Below, piece after piece: positions 34,701 to 45,059 of a stretch of DNA of 64,000 bases. The notes beneath the pieces are model-generated. The model did no database searches. It was given only the letters and a program-made list of their open reading frames with translations, and was not told the DNA's origin. This stretch comes from Jaltomata sinuosa (Eukaryota; Streptophyta; Magnoliopsida; Solanales; Solanaceae). The first letter of the stretch is position 1. Each line of letters begins with the position of its first letter. Position numbers and translations under genes: made by a program. Location of the stretch: NCBI GenBank assembly GCA_003996215.1, contig QJPP01007518.1, forward strand, positions 1,106,926-1,170,925, in the 5' to 3' direction.

Positions 34701-37700
34701 TCAAGATAAGCAGGAACTCCTAAACATCTCTATCTACATGTGAGAGAAAAGGAAGCATTAATTCTTATAAGCATGTAGGAAACATATATCTGAAGTCACT
34801 CACCTTGGCTTCAGCATAGACACCAAACAGCCCTGTATCTTTATAGTTGGTGTTAAAAGCCATCACACTCTCAGCTAGCTCATTAATGGCCACCCTTTGG
34901 ACAAGCTCTGAACTGTTCAAAGATCATATACCCATGAAGTAACAGAAATTAGCAAGGCTAATTCAGTAACTTTTTATTTTGCAGAAAAAAGAACAATTCA
35001 ACTAAAATCTCCAAACAAGCCCAGAAATGCCTTCACATAAATTAATAGATGAAGTATTAAGAGCAACAAACAATAGTCTTTTTTGTAAGGGCCACTCATT
35101 GGCGGCTGACAAGTAAAAAACTTTTCTTGAAGCATAGAAAAAAATTAACTTGTTAATTGCTTAAGTAAATGAGAAGGACCAACCCCATGTGTTTTCCTCC
35201 TCCTGAAGTTTTGTTCCACGATCCAAGCATTTGTTGCATGACCATCAAAGCTATGGAATCAGGGTCAGTCCATGATGCTCCACTAAATGCAACAGCAAAT
35301 TGAGCAAGAGGCAGATCATCGTCAATGATACGTATCTATTTATGTAGAATAAGAAGAAAATCAATAAAGAAGTTTACATAAAACACATAAAATGAAAGAG
35401 GTAATAACTAAGTAGTGAATCCACACCTCTGAACCTGTAAATATTGCTGGCTCATCAGCCACCAATTGGGAAGTGGTAATAGGATTAGATGATAGTTTTG
35501 TAAAATGTTTCTTCACTTGCTCAACGACATCTTCATGCTTCACAGCTCCAGCAGCAGAAATTACCTACAGCAAAGACTTAAATGCAGCTTTTAGTCTGGT
35601 CCAAGTTTGATCGGGAACATATCTAACAAAACTTTAACTCCCCACCCCACCTTTCACGTACATGTGATTTTTTTTATGCACTTGAGATATATATATGATT
35701 AGAATTGGAATGAAAGGTAATATAACACCAAACTAGAAAAAGATTGATTGTCATTCATTTTGACAAAGAAAGAGTAAAAGTCGGATCACTTTAATGCTTG
35801 CTCCTATAGAGAAGATGCAAATTTTAGGGAAGTTGCAATTATTATGACATGAACCCAGATAAAATCAATGAAATTTGAAATAGATGGTTAACAATAAACT
35901 AGTTTCTTTTTTTATAACAGAAGAAGCCAGAGCAATTAGCAAGGAAGTCACCAACAGATATTGCATCAGCTATGACAGGTTCAGTACCATTCTATGAGCA
36001 CCATAGTGGGTTGAAATGTAATCTTGAATATGAGCTCTCGTCATTTTCTCAATGTTCTGGGCAGGTCCAAGAATAGTTCTACCCAATGGTGTGTATTGGA
36101 ATGCAGTAGTATGTAACTGGTCAAAGATGACTTCCTCGGGCTGTTTTTCCACCTACAAGAAGATTGTCCAACATGAAGACTCGCAAATATTGAGATTAAA
36201 GAAAAAGTGTACCCCTAACAAAGAAACAAAAACAGATAACATACTACAAATAACTGCGGAGTACACAGATACAAACTCCTCTACTTAACAGTCTAAACTA
36301 TAAGTCTCCTACAGATGAATTAACAGTGTAACATAATAAAAAGCTACCTGGCTCAACTGAACAAATACACCTGTTGAACAGATTTGCAAGCAAACCAATG
36401 CCAGATTACATGGCCAACTAGGGTCAGCCATCGTTGGAGAAGCTAAAGAGGTTATTGTCTAGTCTGACTAGGGATGAACTAGGCATACCATTTGAAATCA
36501 TTGCAATCACTGACTATTGTCCTCATATAGATTTATGAGCCAGAACAATTTGCAAGCAATATAGCCTCTGAAGCAAACAGCACAGGGAAGAATGAAGCTA
36601 GCGATAATATCAAATCCAAAAAAAGAAAAACCATCGACCAAGTTATTGGCACTTTGACAGATGAGCACATCTACCCAGCCAAAATTTCCCTTTCTTATTA
36701 ATCAATTTAACCATTTCACTATCTAAGAAGTTATTAGTGTCAATTTTCTATACATTTATTTTTTAATTAATTGTAAATTTGCAAATTCCTCCTACCAGAT
36801 GGTTGTTTGTTACAGCTTTTTAAGTCTTGCCTAGCCTCTCCAGTGTTCAGATATCTCAATATAAGTTAACATATTAGACAATCAATTACAGTGCATTGAT
36901 ATGATAAAATGGCTCAAACACTTTTGGTACCCACACTTATCTGAAAGAGAAAAGACACTTTCTGTATCCCCGTACACTTTTGCATTCTAATCATGTGTCA
37001 GTTTCAATCACTAAGTCCCCCAATTCTTATTTTTTCAGACAGCAGAGAAATGAAAGGAGGTTTTATGAAAAATATAAAATATAGCCTGTTTCTGCACAGG
37101 ATAAAAATAAAGATGAAATATTGCCACTTCAACCAGTCAAGAATCAAATTAAGGAACAATTAGTAAATATATCATACCCAAATAAATTAGAAACTTTGCA
37201 CCAGTAAAAGCATAGCACACTGCAAGCATTATTTATGATCTGCTTAATCTAGCTCTACACCATCACATTACATCAAATGTATTGTATCTTGCCCAAATAG
37301 GCAAGCAGAATCATCATAAAACATTTTCAGCTCACTGTAAATGGTCTCAAAATACTTCTCAAGGATTCTTTAGATAAATGTGACAGCTTTCTCTGATCTA
37401 GAGACATTCACTTTGACAAAATCATTGTAAATGTTATCTATAAACTACTGGCTCTGAAAGATAAAAAGAGAGCACCTAAGAACATAAAGTAGACTCGTTA
37501 TATTCTGAATCACACTAGTGGAACAGGACACCAACTTCTGGTTATATATCATACTTACGTAAAGAACTTCCCAACTAAATAATATAAGTACTGTAGATCA
37601 TTAACTTCAAATGGATAAGCAATTGATAGAGCTCCTGCAAGTAGCAACTTTCTTCTTCCATATGAATCACCTAAAACCTCTTAAGAACAGTTGCATTGGT

Positions 37701-39035
37701 ACATTTATATGATAATTTCATCCCCGAATTCTTTTGCTCTCACAATCATTTCAATCATAGTTTCTTAAAGACAACAACATTTTTTCGCTAATTTTAAGAG
37801 TAATTGATACTCCCTCTGTCTCATTTTACATACATTGTTAATATTCAGGGATTCTACCTGTTTTCTCTTTAACTACATTCTTTTCACACACTTCCTACCT
37901 TAATCGTAAAAAATTGTTATTTGTAGTACTAGTTTCTAATCAAGAAAATTGTGTTAGATATCCGAATTGAGACCAAAAATTAGATACTTGTAAACGAATA
38001 AAGATCATTTCTTTCCTCATCATACCTCTTCCATTTCGCGAAGAATCACACTACTAACAATCTTATCTTCCTCCAGAAGAGAATTCTGCAGAATATCCCC
38101 AAACTCTTTTGCTCTCACAATCATTTCAATCATAGTTTCTTAAAGACAAGAACATTTTTTCGCTAATCTTCAGAGTAATTGATACTCCCTCTGTCCCATT
38201 TTACATACATTGTTAATATTTGGGGATTCAACCTGTTTTTTCTTTAACTACATTCTTTTCACACACTTCCTACCTTAATCGTAAAAGATTGTAATTTGTA
38301 GTACTAGTTTCTAATCAAGTAAATTGTGTTAGATATCCGAATTAAGACCAAAATTAAATATCATTTCTTTCCTCATCATACCTCTTCCATTTCGCGAAGA
38401 ATCACACTACGCTCCCTTACAATCTTATCTTCCTCCAGAAGAGAATTCTGCAAAATATCCCCGAGAATATCAACTGCCTTAGCCACATCAGATCCCAAAA
38501 CTTTCGCGAAATACGTAGTCTGTTCCCTAGAAGTATACGCATTCAAATGCCCTCCCATATTCTCAATCTCCTCTTCCAATACCCTAATTGACCTCTTCTC
38601 AGTTCCTTTAAAAATCATATGCTCAAGGAAATGAGCAACGCCGTTATTCTCCTCCGTTTCGAATCGCGATCCGGCGTCGATCCAAACCCCAACGGTAGCC
38701 GTCTGTGATGACAGATTCGACTCCGTTGCTACACGGAGACCGTTAGGGAGAGTAGTGACTTTAGTCTCCGGTGCTGAGAGGATTGAGGTGTGATCCGCTA
38801 CGGTAGGGTGCGGGGAATTGTACTGTAGGAACTTCGGGTTCGGGTCTTCGAGGCGTTTGATTTTGGATTTGATTTGTTCAGCTAAGCGATCGTAGATCAT
38901 GGAGTCGGGGGGAGGTGGGGAGGAGGAAGGGTTGGTTACGGAGGTGGAGGATCGGGAAGTGAAGGTGAGGCATGGTGGGAGGACGGTGATTTTAGAGCGG
39001 CGGCGCGTGAGGTTGAGGAGGTGGCGCGTGGCCAT
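22761..39035 (-). CDS. MPPB: Mitochondrial processing peptidase beta subunit / complex III core 1
   Basis: Cleaves presequences from proteins imported into mitochondria; in plants it is built into the cytochrome bc1 complex. Coding exons on the minus strand: 38382-39035, 35988-36152, 35427-35564, 35184-35335, 34804-34912, 33018-33116, 32812-32877, 23085-23192, 22761-22847. Phase is kept at every GT-AG junction, giving 525 aa (Arabidopsis about 530). The Zn site HFLEH is at residues 135-139, with the distal ligand E215 in REMEE, spaced as in M16 peptidases. Residues 1-40 are rich in R, S and T, as in a presequence. The C-terminus ends FRRRTYWLRY. The ATG at 39035 has a good context (ACCATGGC); the frame stays open upstream to 39059 with no ATG. 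Introns 1 (2229 bp), 5 (1687 bp) and 7 (9619 bp) are long; intron 7 is packed with transposons. Confidence 0.95.
23970..25660 (+). mobile_element. L1-type LINE, decayed, in MPP-beta intron 7
   Basis: The plus-strand translations contain NQFGFMLGCST, then VSIDLEKAYDKVPREVL, GLHKGSTFNPFLFALMMDEL, MLFANDSSD and LSRTKIEYLECKFS. These are the ordered reverse-transcriptase blocks of plant LINEs. The catalytic FADD box reads FAND. There are in-frame stops after PREVL (TAG at 24543) and after the FAND block, and frame breaks near 24200 and 24935. The 3' part carries the RRSRG-type tail and a non-coding end similar to 2700-2885. It is antisense to the host gene. Confidence 0.88.
25725..25850 (-). mobile_element. 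SINE-like block (minus)
   Basis: On the minus strand it contains 'acacccagtgtaatattgca'-like sequence, then 'gggtttgggaaggt' and 'accttacctatgttgggaggtagagagactctttctgatag'. This is the order of the tandem units at 41694-42192. It lies just after the LINE. Confidence 0.45.
26542..27134. repeat. Tandem duplication, two units of about 296 bp
   Basis: Unit 1 is 26542-26837 and unit 2 is 26838-27134. They share 'aacacagagtatagata', 'tggaaaatcagtaaaattgc', 'ttcatgataagaacctaaag', and 'gaatcgaaaagcctct' with only scattered differences, so the duplication is fairly recent. It is non-coding and inside MPP-beta intron 7. Confidence 0.9.
27160..27651 (-). mobile_element. LTR of a chromodomain Ty3/gypsy element (minus)
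   Basis: Read on the minus strand it starts TGTGATGACCTGCCATGTC and ends near 'gtctgtgacattaagc'. It matches the plus-strand copy at 31773-32276 along its length. It lies directly downstream of the chromodomain coding piece, so it is the 3' LTR of that copy. Confidence 0.8.
27652..28378 (-). mobile_element. Ty3/gypsy integrase C-terminus and chromodomain (minus)
   Basis: The minus-strand translation has VGKISYKLDMPAHLKIHLVFH, the usual tail after the integrase core, then a chromodomain with AMFLVHWKGQSSEEATWERYE. Upstream (28050-28378) the frame is broken, with at least one stop, but family-like words persist. The protease-to-integrase part is missing here because a second element begins at 28379. 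It is a dead copy. Confidence 0.85.
28379..28975 (-). mobile_element. LTR of a second Ty3/gypsy element (minus)
   Basis: It starts TGTAACACTCCC at the left edge and is matched by an inverted partial copy at 31001-31566 that ends GGTGTTACA. It lies next to minus-strand gypsy coding sequence at 28978-30050, which makes it that element's 3' LTR. The right edge is approximate. Confidence 0.65.
28978..29325 (-). repeat. Tandem duplication inside the gypsy post-integrase region
   Basis: Two units of about 175 bp (28978-29152 and 29153-29325) share 'ggagtatttcaactattatc', 'gtggcaaagctaattaatat' and 'catacggtccaataaatcga'. Read on the minus strand they encode the GPYEVLERV..LALPPEL type stretch found after gypsy integrases, with a stop in both copies. 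Confidence 0.85.
29326..30050 (-). mobile_element. Ty3/gypsy integrase core, broken
   Basis: The minus-strand translation has WKWERITMNFVSGLP, DSLTKSAHF, DRDLRFTSRFW and FHPQIDGQSERV. The last three carry the D, D and E of the integrase core. The frame changes near 29630, and IGMPPYEALYGGKCRTPL follows in another frame. Upstream, near 30050-30130, only a decayed zinc-finger piece is visible. No reverse transcriptase or protease remains in the window. Confidence 0.88.
30130..31000. other. Non-coding spacer between gypsy fragments
   Basis: No domain was recognised. It contains a perfect tandem duplication of 49 bp (30769-30817 and 30818-30866, starting 'gacaaatgaaattttgta'). The rest is AT-rich and may be a leader or LTR part of the neighbouring elements. 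Confidence 0.5.
31001..31566 (+). mobile_element. Inverted partial copy of the TGTAACA LTR
   Basis: Its reverse complement matches 28379-28740: 'cttttaaggaattgtcttgg', 'atactataaagatat', 'ttattctagtgatatatat'. It ends GGTGTTACA at 31566. An ndhB-like plastid insert (about 31318-31545) interrupts it close to that end. No gypsy coding sequence in this orientation follows. Confidence 0.75.
31318..31545 (+). pseudogene. ndhB: Nuclear plastid insert: 3' end of ndhB
   Basis: The translation has SVVFIYYYLKIIKLLMTG, NQEITPY, LRSNNSIELSMIVCVIAS and TIPGISM, ending in a TAG at 31537-31539. This is the C-terminus of the plastid NADH dehydrogenase-like subunit 2. About 73 codons remain, with a handful of changes from the plastid protein as I remember it. 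It has no promoter or upstream part and lies inside a transposon LTR in an intron, so it is a NUPT scrap and not a gene. Confidence 0.9.
31567..31772 (+). mobile_element. Second chromodomain fragment (plus)
   Basis: The plus-strand translation in the best frame has VMFLIHWKRQSPEEATWER, then LWQFKDKIQEFMQ and a stop. This is the same chromodomain type as at 27700-27810 but in the opposite orientation. It runs directly into its LTR at 31773. Only about 60 bases lie upstream before the TGTAACA LTR. Confidence 0.85.
31773..32276 (+). mobile_element. LTR of the chromodomain element (plus)
   Basis: It starts TGTGATGACCTGCC and ends near 'ccatgacattaagc'. It matches 27651-27160 in inverse. The shared interior includes 'agcccctggatgagtagtat' and 'gcttgcaagatcgtga'. 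The end is approximate because both copies share a few bases past the likely CA. Confidence 0.8.
32438..32590 (-). mobile_element. SINE, copy 3 of 3
   Basis: It has the same word order as 9084-9250: 'atggtgtccgaaccaacttg', 'cacctcgac', 'gggtacctatta', 'gaaagaaatcacctagc'. It sits between the gypsy LTR and exon 7 of MPP-beta. Confidence 0.6.
37723..38462. repeat. Tandem duplication across the exon 1 / intron 1 border of MPP-beta
   Basis: Unit A (about 37723-38098) and unit B (about 38099-38462) share 'cttttgctctcacaatcatt', 'actacattcttttcacacac' and 'gtactagtttctaatcaag'. Each ends, on the plus strand, with the tail of exon 1. The intronic exon copy at 38026-38099 lacks 6 bases: IVRERSVIL in the gene becomes IVSSVIL. 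It still keeps REMEE and a GTATG donor. Both units contain a Stowaway-like 'actccctctgtc' end. Confidence 0.9.
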
Positions 39036-39180
39036 GGTGTAAGGATTTGAAAGAGCCAATTGGAGTAAAGAAAAAGTTGTGTGTAGTGACAGTGAAAAAG
39101 ATGGGAGGAAGATAGTGGAGCTTTTACGAAGGGTGGGGATATGCGTAAGGACGAGTTTACCCTTTTACTAATTCTCAATC
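39036..39180 (-). promoter_or_regulatory. MPP-beta 5' leader / proximal promoter region
   Basis: This is the stretch upstream of the MPP-beta ATG. It is CT-rich on the coding strand and has no clear TATA box, as is common for housekeeping genes. The transcription start cannot be set from sequence alone. Confidence 0.35.
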
Positions 39181-39439
39181 AGGAAATTAGTAGAATTACG
39201 AAATGAGTCCAATTCTTTTTGACTTATGGCACATAGGCCCCTCCATCATCTTATATGATTCGAAGTCGTTTGGAACAACTTTTGCCCAAAAAAGAAAATC
39301 ACAATATTTCTTTGACAAAAAAAAATTGAGTTTTGTATGTTCAAAAAGCAGTTCTTTATTTTTTGGAAAAAAATTCTTGGAGAAACTATAAATAAAGAGA
39401 TTTTCAAAAGTTCTTTTTGCTAGGTTGCAAAAATAAATT

Positions 39440-39720
39440 CACAAAAAGAATCGTCCTTTAACGTCGGTCTCGTGTACTTGTGCACCCTTTAAGAGAAGTA
39501 GAGGTAGGCCAAAAAAGAGTTGGGAGATGATTAGAGAGGATGGCACAACGTCAGCTTACTTAAGACGTGATCTTAGATAGAAAAATTGGAGGTTGTTGAT
39601 CAAAGCAGAAGTTTAATAGGTAGTCGAGTGTTTTCGCACTTTATGTGGGAGAGATAAGGGCTAGCCTCCTCCTCTCTTATTCTCCTCAGACCCTATTTGT
39701 GAGTTCCGATAGAGCTTCAA
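39440..39720 (+). mobile_element. LINE C-terminal remnant
   Basis: The plus-strand translation has RGRPKKSWEMIREDGTTSAY and then RRDLR, similar to the RGRP(K)KxW tail that closes LINE ORF2 in this family. The words 'aataggtagtcgag' and 'cctcctctc' follow as a non-coding tail. Confidence 0.6.
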
Positions 39721-39729
39721 ATTTCATTA

Positions 39730-41420
39730 TGTTGTCCTAAAGGTTTAAGTTACAAAAATTGAATTCAAAAGATGAAAAAGATGAAAAACAGATTTCTTCA
39801 CCTTTTAAGTTGTGTCAAACATTATTTTCGCATGAAAAACATATGTCCTCGGAATATCAATGAACTTCAACATTATTAAAGTACAAAAGCGACCGATCTA
39901 TAACAAGTTTGGGAATTATTGAAAATTCAAGAAAAAAAAGCATGATACATTGACAGTGCAAATCGTTCAAGAAAAAAAGAAGCATAATACATTGCTTCAG
40001 GTGATACTATTAAAGCTCAACGATGTTAAATCGCCAATGTTCGAAGAACACTCGAAACTCATCTGAGACCTTCTAGACGCAAATCAATAGTGTCACTCGA
40101 TCATAAAACACATTGCGGATCTGTTGAAATCATCAAATCATTCATCTGAGATCGTTGTACCCGAAAGTTAGTTGTGGTCAACTCTAAGCTTCTAAATTTT
40201 CAAAAATTCCAACAAATTACCAAAATCACATCCAAATGCCTCGGAACCCGGATCATCTGTCCAATTAACACAAAAATCACCTTCCGCACCTAAAGGAACT
40301 ATCGAAAATCTATTCTAAGCCTATCTTCCTCAGATGTTGACTTTGGTCAAACTTTTCAACTTTCAAAACTAAAAATCTTCCTCTAAGGAACTACCTCGGG
40401 GATCGTGTCACCCATCCTCGCAAGTCATAACCAACATAATGAAGCTACGATAAGGTTCAAACATAGGAAATGAGTTCAGAAAAATAAAACGATCATGCGA
40501 GTCGTTACAAAAATATCAAATTGAACTTTAAAAATACAATTTGATATGGTAATAGTATTGATATTTTTTAAAACTGGAAATTAAAATTATCGAATCAAAG
40601 TTTTCAATGTTATACTATGTTGTACCATATCTACCCCTAATTCGAACTATGGCACAGCAAAACCTTGACATTTTGGAGAAGGGTAGATTAGTGAATCTAT
40701 TATTCACCAAGCTTGGAACATTATGGTGAGTGTGTATGTATCAATAAACATAGGTTTCTCTTGGTTAACAATAAACATATTTATGGTGAATACATTTTAG
40801 GTGCCTAGCCTATATCCTCATGGCTAATACATTGAACAATGTAATTAGGAGTCTTTTTGTCTTCTTGATAATTATAACTTATGCAATTTAATACTATTAA
40901 TTCACCATACAACATGAATAAATTATAACTACAAGAATTTGATAAATCTGATATTTGCATAACGTGATCAATATGAAGAGACAAAAAGTTAATTACTCCA
41001 AAAGGTAAAATTAATTCTATAACTCAAAACATTTTGTCAAGTTTTAAATACTTAGAAAATTAAATAGAAGGATACAGTATAATTTAAAATACTAATATAT
41101 TTAGTATAATATGATATCATCATTATTTAATATTTAATTAATTAGATATTTTATTATTTTTATTTAGTGTAGGGGTAAAATAATAATCTGACTTTTCACT
41201 TTGAAGCTTCCCACTTTTAACATAGTATGATAATGAGACCCCTTGATGCATGTTATTGGAACGCCGTCAGATTTGGTTCGATCGACAAACTTTTGATCGA
41301 ATATTTATTTAACCTTAAAAAAAGATTTAATATTTATTCGAGTTGATTTTTTACTCGCATAGTCAAAGATAAACCTGACCAATCTTTTCTGATAGGAAGT
41401 ACATGTATTACTCGATTCGA
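39730..41420. other. AT-rich intergenic stretch, no gene seen
   Basis: I see no coding exon, RNA gene or bounded element. Two short 'aagaaaaaaa.aagcat.atacattg' repeats lie near 39930-39990. Confidence 0.45.
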
Positions 41421-41427
41421 TGTTAAA

Positions 41428-41616
41428 CTACAATGAGGAGTATACCTGCAATACACATGTCAAGAAAATATTTTCATGAATTAAGTTCAAAATTGGTTCA
41501 AAACCTTCGACCAAAATCTGCACCAATCTGTTATGTAATGTTGTTGTAATTTGGCTATCTTTTCCTCTTATGGAAGGACATGATTTTGGCCCCAATTTAA
41601 CACCTGCAATCTTCAA
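41428..41616 (-). other. Unassigned exon-like ORF
   Basis: It is an open minus-strand stretch of about 55 codons that contains KLGPKSCPS and VQILVEGFEPILNLIHENI. It is preceded by 'ttgcag' and followed by 'gcaggtata', so it resembles a spliced exon. I do not recognise the family. It could be a pseudogene scrap or chance. Confidence 0.25.
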
Positions 41617-41693
41617 TTAGGTCCAATTATTGAAGTGTTTTGAAGATAGTAGATTATTGCTATAATACCAATACAATTAGTGTAATCAAATTG

Positions 41694-42192
41694 AACCTAA
41701 ACAACAATAACATACTCACTTTAATCCCACAAGTGGAATCTTGAAAGGCTAAAATATACATATAACTTACTCGTACCTTTGTGGGTAGAGAAGTAATTTT
41801 CAATTCATCAAATTGAACCTAAACAACAACATCATATCCAGTGTAATTATCTCACAAGTGGGGTCTGAGGAGGGTAAGATGTATGGAGACCTTACCCTAC
41901 CTTTGTGGGGAAGAGAAGTTGTTTTTAATTAAACAAATTGAACCTAAATAACAACAACAACATACCCAGTGTAACCCCACAAATGGAATTTGAGGAGGAT
42001 AAGATGTATGCCGACCTTACCTAATATTTGGGGGGTAAAAGGGTTGTTTTCGATAAATCAAATTGAACGTAAATAACAACATATGTAGTGTAACCCCACA
42101 AATGTAGTATGAGGAGGATAGATGTATGCCGACCTTACCCCTACATTTTCAGAGTAGAGAATTAAGCTGCTTTCGATTAATCAAATTGAACC
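41694..42192 (+). repeat. Four-unit tandem array of a SINE-like sequence
   Basis: The units start near 41694, 41816, 41938 and 42067 (about 122-129 bp each). Each begins 'aacctaaa.aacaacaa' (or a variant), carries 'agtgtaaycccacaa.tgg', 'gaggaggataagatgtatg', 'gaccttaccc' and closes 'atcaaattg'. The unit resembles a dispersed Solanaceae SINE-like block found as singles at 11680, 15912 and 55265. Tandem amplification of it is unusual. Confidence 0.85.
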
Positions 42193-42195
42193 TAT

Positions 42196-42875
42196 ATGCT
42201 AATAAATGTACCTTCAATTTGCAGGATTCCTCTATTTTTAGGTTTCTTTATGCAGCCTCATATTCCTATGTATCAAGTGAATAAAGATGCTCCATCAGCT
42301 ACATTTCTTCATTGCTCCGAGGAAGGGAAGGAATTACAAGATGGAGAATGGGGCTCATTCGACGCCTCCCTTAGTTTCCTCCACATGCCTAGGAAGCACA
42401 TTGTCGTGGTGCATCACTTGATATGATCAACTATGAAATACTTCGGGTTGGCAATCCAAATCCACTATCATACTATACAACAAAATACGAGATAGAGATA
42501 TTTTCTTCATTGACTAGGGAATGGAAACTGTCTCATCTTGTATCCGTGTTGCCATTTAATATGCATTGGACAAATTTCCCTGGCTTTGTGCTAGATGATG
42601 TGATTTACTGGAAAGACGAGCTGATGAAGATCAAGCTGAGAATATACAACGATTAGAATGACCTAAGGATGATGAAAAAAATTACCTTAACTTCGCGTTT
42701 ATGTTCATGTGAAGGCAAAATCCATTATGTTACAAGTACTAATGGGTGCCATATCGAGGTTTGGAGTTTGTCAGACTACAAAAGAGCTGAATGGATTCTG
42801 CAACATAAGGTGAGTTTCACAAAAATTAATCAAAATAACTCCAATTATCGCGTATGGAACATAACCGTAGGTTGA
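42196..42875 (+). pseudogene. F-box-associated-domain protein fragment
   Basis: Open pieces contain LGFFMQP and FDASLSFL, then YEIEIFSSLTREWKLSHL and VIYWKDEL, and last CEGKIHYV with IEVWSLSDYKRAEWILQHKV. This is the order seen in plant F-box proteins with a beta-propeller-like associated domain. The N-terminal F-box is missing, the frame shifts near 42425, and a stop lies at 42654-42656. A 'tttgcag' acceptor precedes the first piece. It is read as a pseudogene; a short spliced remnant transcript is possible. Confidence 0.65.
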
Positions 42876-43504
42876 GATCTTCATCCATGGAATTCGTACT
42901 TGATTTTCCTAGTATGATTTTGGAAGTGGAAAACTCATAAGGTAGCAAGTAGACATAACATTTATGATCACTTCCTGTATGAGTGGCCTTGTGCTCGTTA
43001 TAACTAGATCTATCGTTACCTGTCATGAATCGCGTTCAAGACTTTGACTGAAACTGTTGCAAGCCGGCCAAGTGGATGCCACGCATGAACTTTGTTTCGG
43101 AGAATTTATCCTGCAAGTCATCTCGAGGCTTTTAAACGTGATCCTTTGTCAATGCTTTCTTCATAAAGTTGTATAAACTTATAGGTAAACCTTTTATAAT
43201 TATGTTCCATCAAAGGTAAATTGTTTAGCTTTCTGCATAACTTAATTTTGAATGTTTGTCATTGCTTTGCCAACTGGAGTGATATGAAACTAAGATTGAA
43301 ATTCTTTGTGTATTACTACAGATAGTTTGTTTTTTTCAATTTTAGCTAATATTGCTTGCTCCTAATTATATAAATATTGTGGTAATAACCTTTAGTACTC
43401 TTTAGTCGTAAATATTTTGTTAGTTACTCCATCCATTTTAAAATAAGTGGTATTTTTAACTTGGAGACACCCCTTCAGAAAACTATTAATTTCTAAAAAG
43501 TAAG

Positions 43505-43800
43505 ATGTCGTATAGTGATGAATCTAAAGCGTTAGGACGTGTAAATTTCTTGTTACAAAAGTATAATAGCAACGAATTCAAGTTTATGAACTTGGAAAAT
43601 CATCGAGTAATTGCCATAGAGGAGCAACGGTTTTCTCTAAAGGGATCCAAACATGCTCATATCTTATGCTCACACGATGGCTTAGTACTATTGAGGAAAC
43701 ATGGGTCTTACAAGTCATTTGTTTTGTGAAACCCTCGACGAGACAATGCCAAAAGCTTGCATCATGTCCATATCTAACCACTTACACACTTCATCCGAGG
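43505..43800 (+). pseudogene. Second F-box-type fragment
   Basis: The translation has MNLENHRVIAIEEQRF, CSHDGLVLL and SYKSFVL, then a TGA where the family has the W of WNP. The stretch after the stop (NPRRDNAKSLHHVHI) still looks family-like but includes changes. It resembles the middle part of the F-box family above, in the same orientation, about 700 bases downstream. It is dead. Confidence 0.6.
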
Positions 43801-43804
43801 AGCT

Positions 43805-43980
43805 ACGTATAGCCGAGGAGGTTCATCCGAACCCCCTTCGGCAAAAAATTACACTGTTTATATTTAGTTAAAATTATTATTTTTATATATATAGTAGGTG
43901 TTGAACCCCCTTTGACTTCTTTGTGTGTTTACTTATTCATATTTCGAACCTCCTCAATGAATATCCTGGCTCCGCCACTG
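43805..43980 (-). repeat. Dispersed 'cagtggcggagcc' element (minus)
   Basis: On the minus strand it starts CAGTGGCGGAGCCAGGATAT and contains 'gaggaggttcg', 'caacacctactatatatat' and 'gggggttcggatgaacc'. It is the same family as 1839-2035. Confidence 0.55.
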
Positions 43981-44293
43981 CTTGTGGATTGTGTTATGAT
44001 CCAACCATAGATGATTACAAGATTATATTGATCTATGAGTCATTTTATCTTGATCCCTTATATATAGATATTATACACTTATTATATACATGACCTACAC
44101 GCATATTAATTATACATAAAGGGTGTGTTTGGTATGAAGGAATAAAAAATAATATGGTTTAGTATGAAAATATTTGGTAAAAGAAAACTCATTTGACTTG
44201 TGAGATTGAATTCCATTATATCAATTACAAAGGAATCTTCAGAGTTGCAAATTAGAGTGAGAATAATTATTATTTAATTATAATTAAGCAATA

Positions 44294-44340
<47 letters not shown>

Positions 44341-44345
44341 ATATA
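44294..44345. repeat. (AAAT)n microsatellite
   Basis: About 12 uninterrupted units. A G-run (44417-44432) follows about 70 bases later. Confidence 0.9.
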
Positions 44346-44840
44346 TAAAAGACGCATATCTCGCATTATTAATCTGGTGCAAACATCGAATTCAGATAAG
44401 TTTTTTTTTCAATCCTGGGGGGGGGGGAGGGGTTAAAGGATATTGATTCTATTTTATTTCTCTAATATTTTTCCCATGCTTTCTTGGTAATTTTTTAAAT
44501 TGTGTTTTTCAATAATTAGATCTTTTGCTTTTCCTTTTATGAAAAAATAATAATGATATTTTTGGGGGTTGCTTTTCATCTGACCATGTTACATCTGATC
44601 CCTTAGCACTTCTCAAAATTAATGGATATGAAGCCATCATTACAAATGATGCCAATAAGAAAATTCTTGAAGATTTGGTGTATATTAGGAATCAATTTTT
44701 TTTTAGTTAGTTTTAATATTGTTTCCTTAAAACAATACTGTACATGTGTGGTAGATCTGTTTTGGGATTTTACTATAAAAAGTTTCTTTTAACAAAAAAA
44801 AAAGAAGAAGCTACTGAGAGTAACTAACTTGTACTACTAA

Positions 44841-45047
44841 GAGGTCATTTAGTTGGGAACAAGTTATTCCGGGATAATTAATCTCAAAATTAATTATCTC
44901 ATTATATATATGAGATAACTTATTCTATCACTATGATATAAATGGTGGATAAATAATCACGGGACTAACTAATACCTTCAATCAAACGCAAAATTAAATA
45001 ATCCTGCATTTTATCCCGGGACTATTATACCTCACACCTAACGACCC
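44841..45047. mobile_element. MITE with 'gtcattt..ttgggaacaagtt' ends
   Basis: The left side is 'gaggtcatttagttggg...ttattccgggataa', the right side 'ttttatcccgggacta...acctaacgacccc'. The inner CCGGGATAA/TTATCCCGG pairing is clear. The element at 63698-63930 is the same family, sharing 'ttattc.gg' and 'catatatgagataacttat' words. 59571-60230 has the same kind of ends. Confidence 0.65.
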
Positions 45048-45059
45048 CTAAAAGTCTTA

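Noticed and set aside
38326..38634. Plus-strand ORF of 102 codons
   Set aside because: Antisense shadow of MPP-beta exon 1.
38382..39059. MPP-beta start at 39059
   Set aside because: The codon there is TTG, not ATG. The first ATG in frame is at 39035, has a good context, and gives an N-terminus of the expected length.
44417..44432. G-rich run as a possible G-quadruplex regulator
   Set aside because: It is a simple poly-G tract beside a microsatellite with no gene near.
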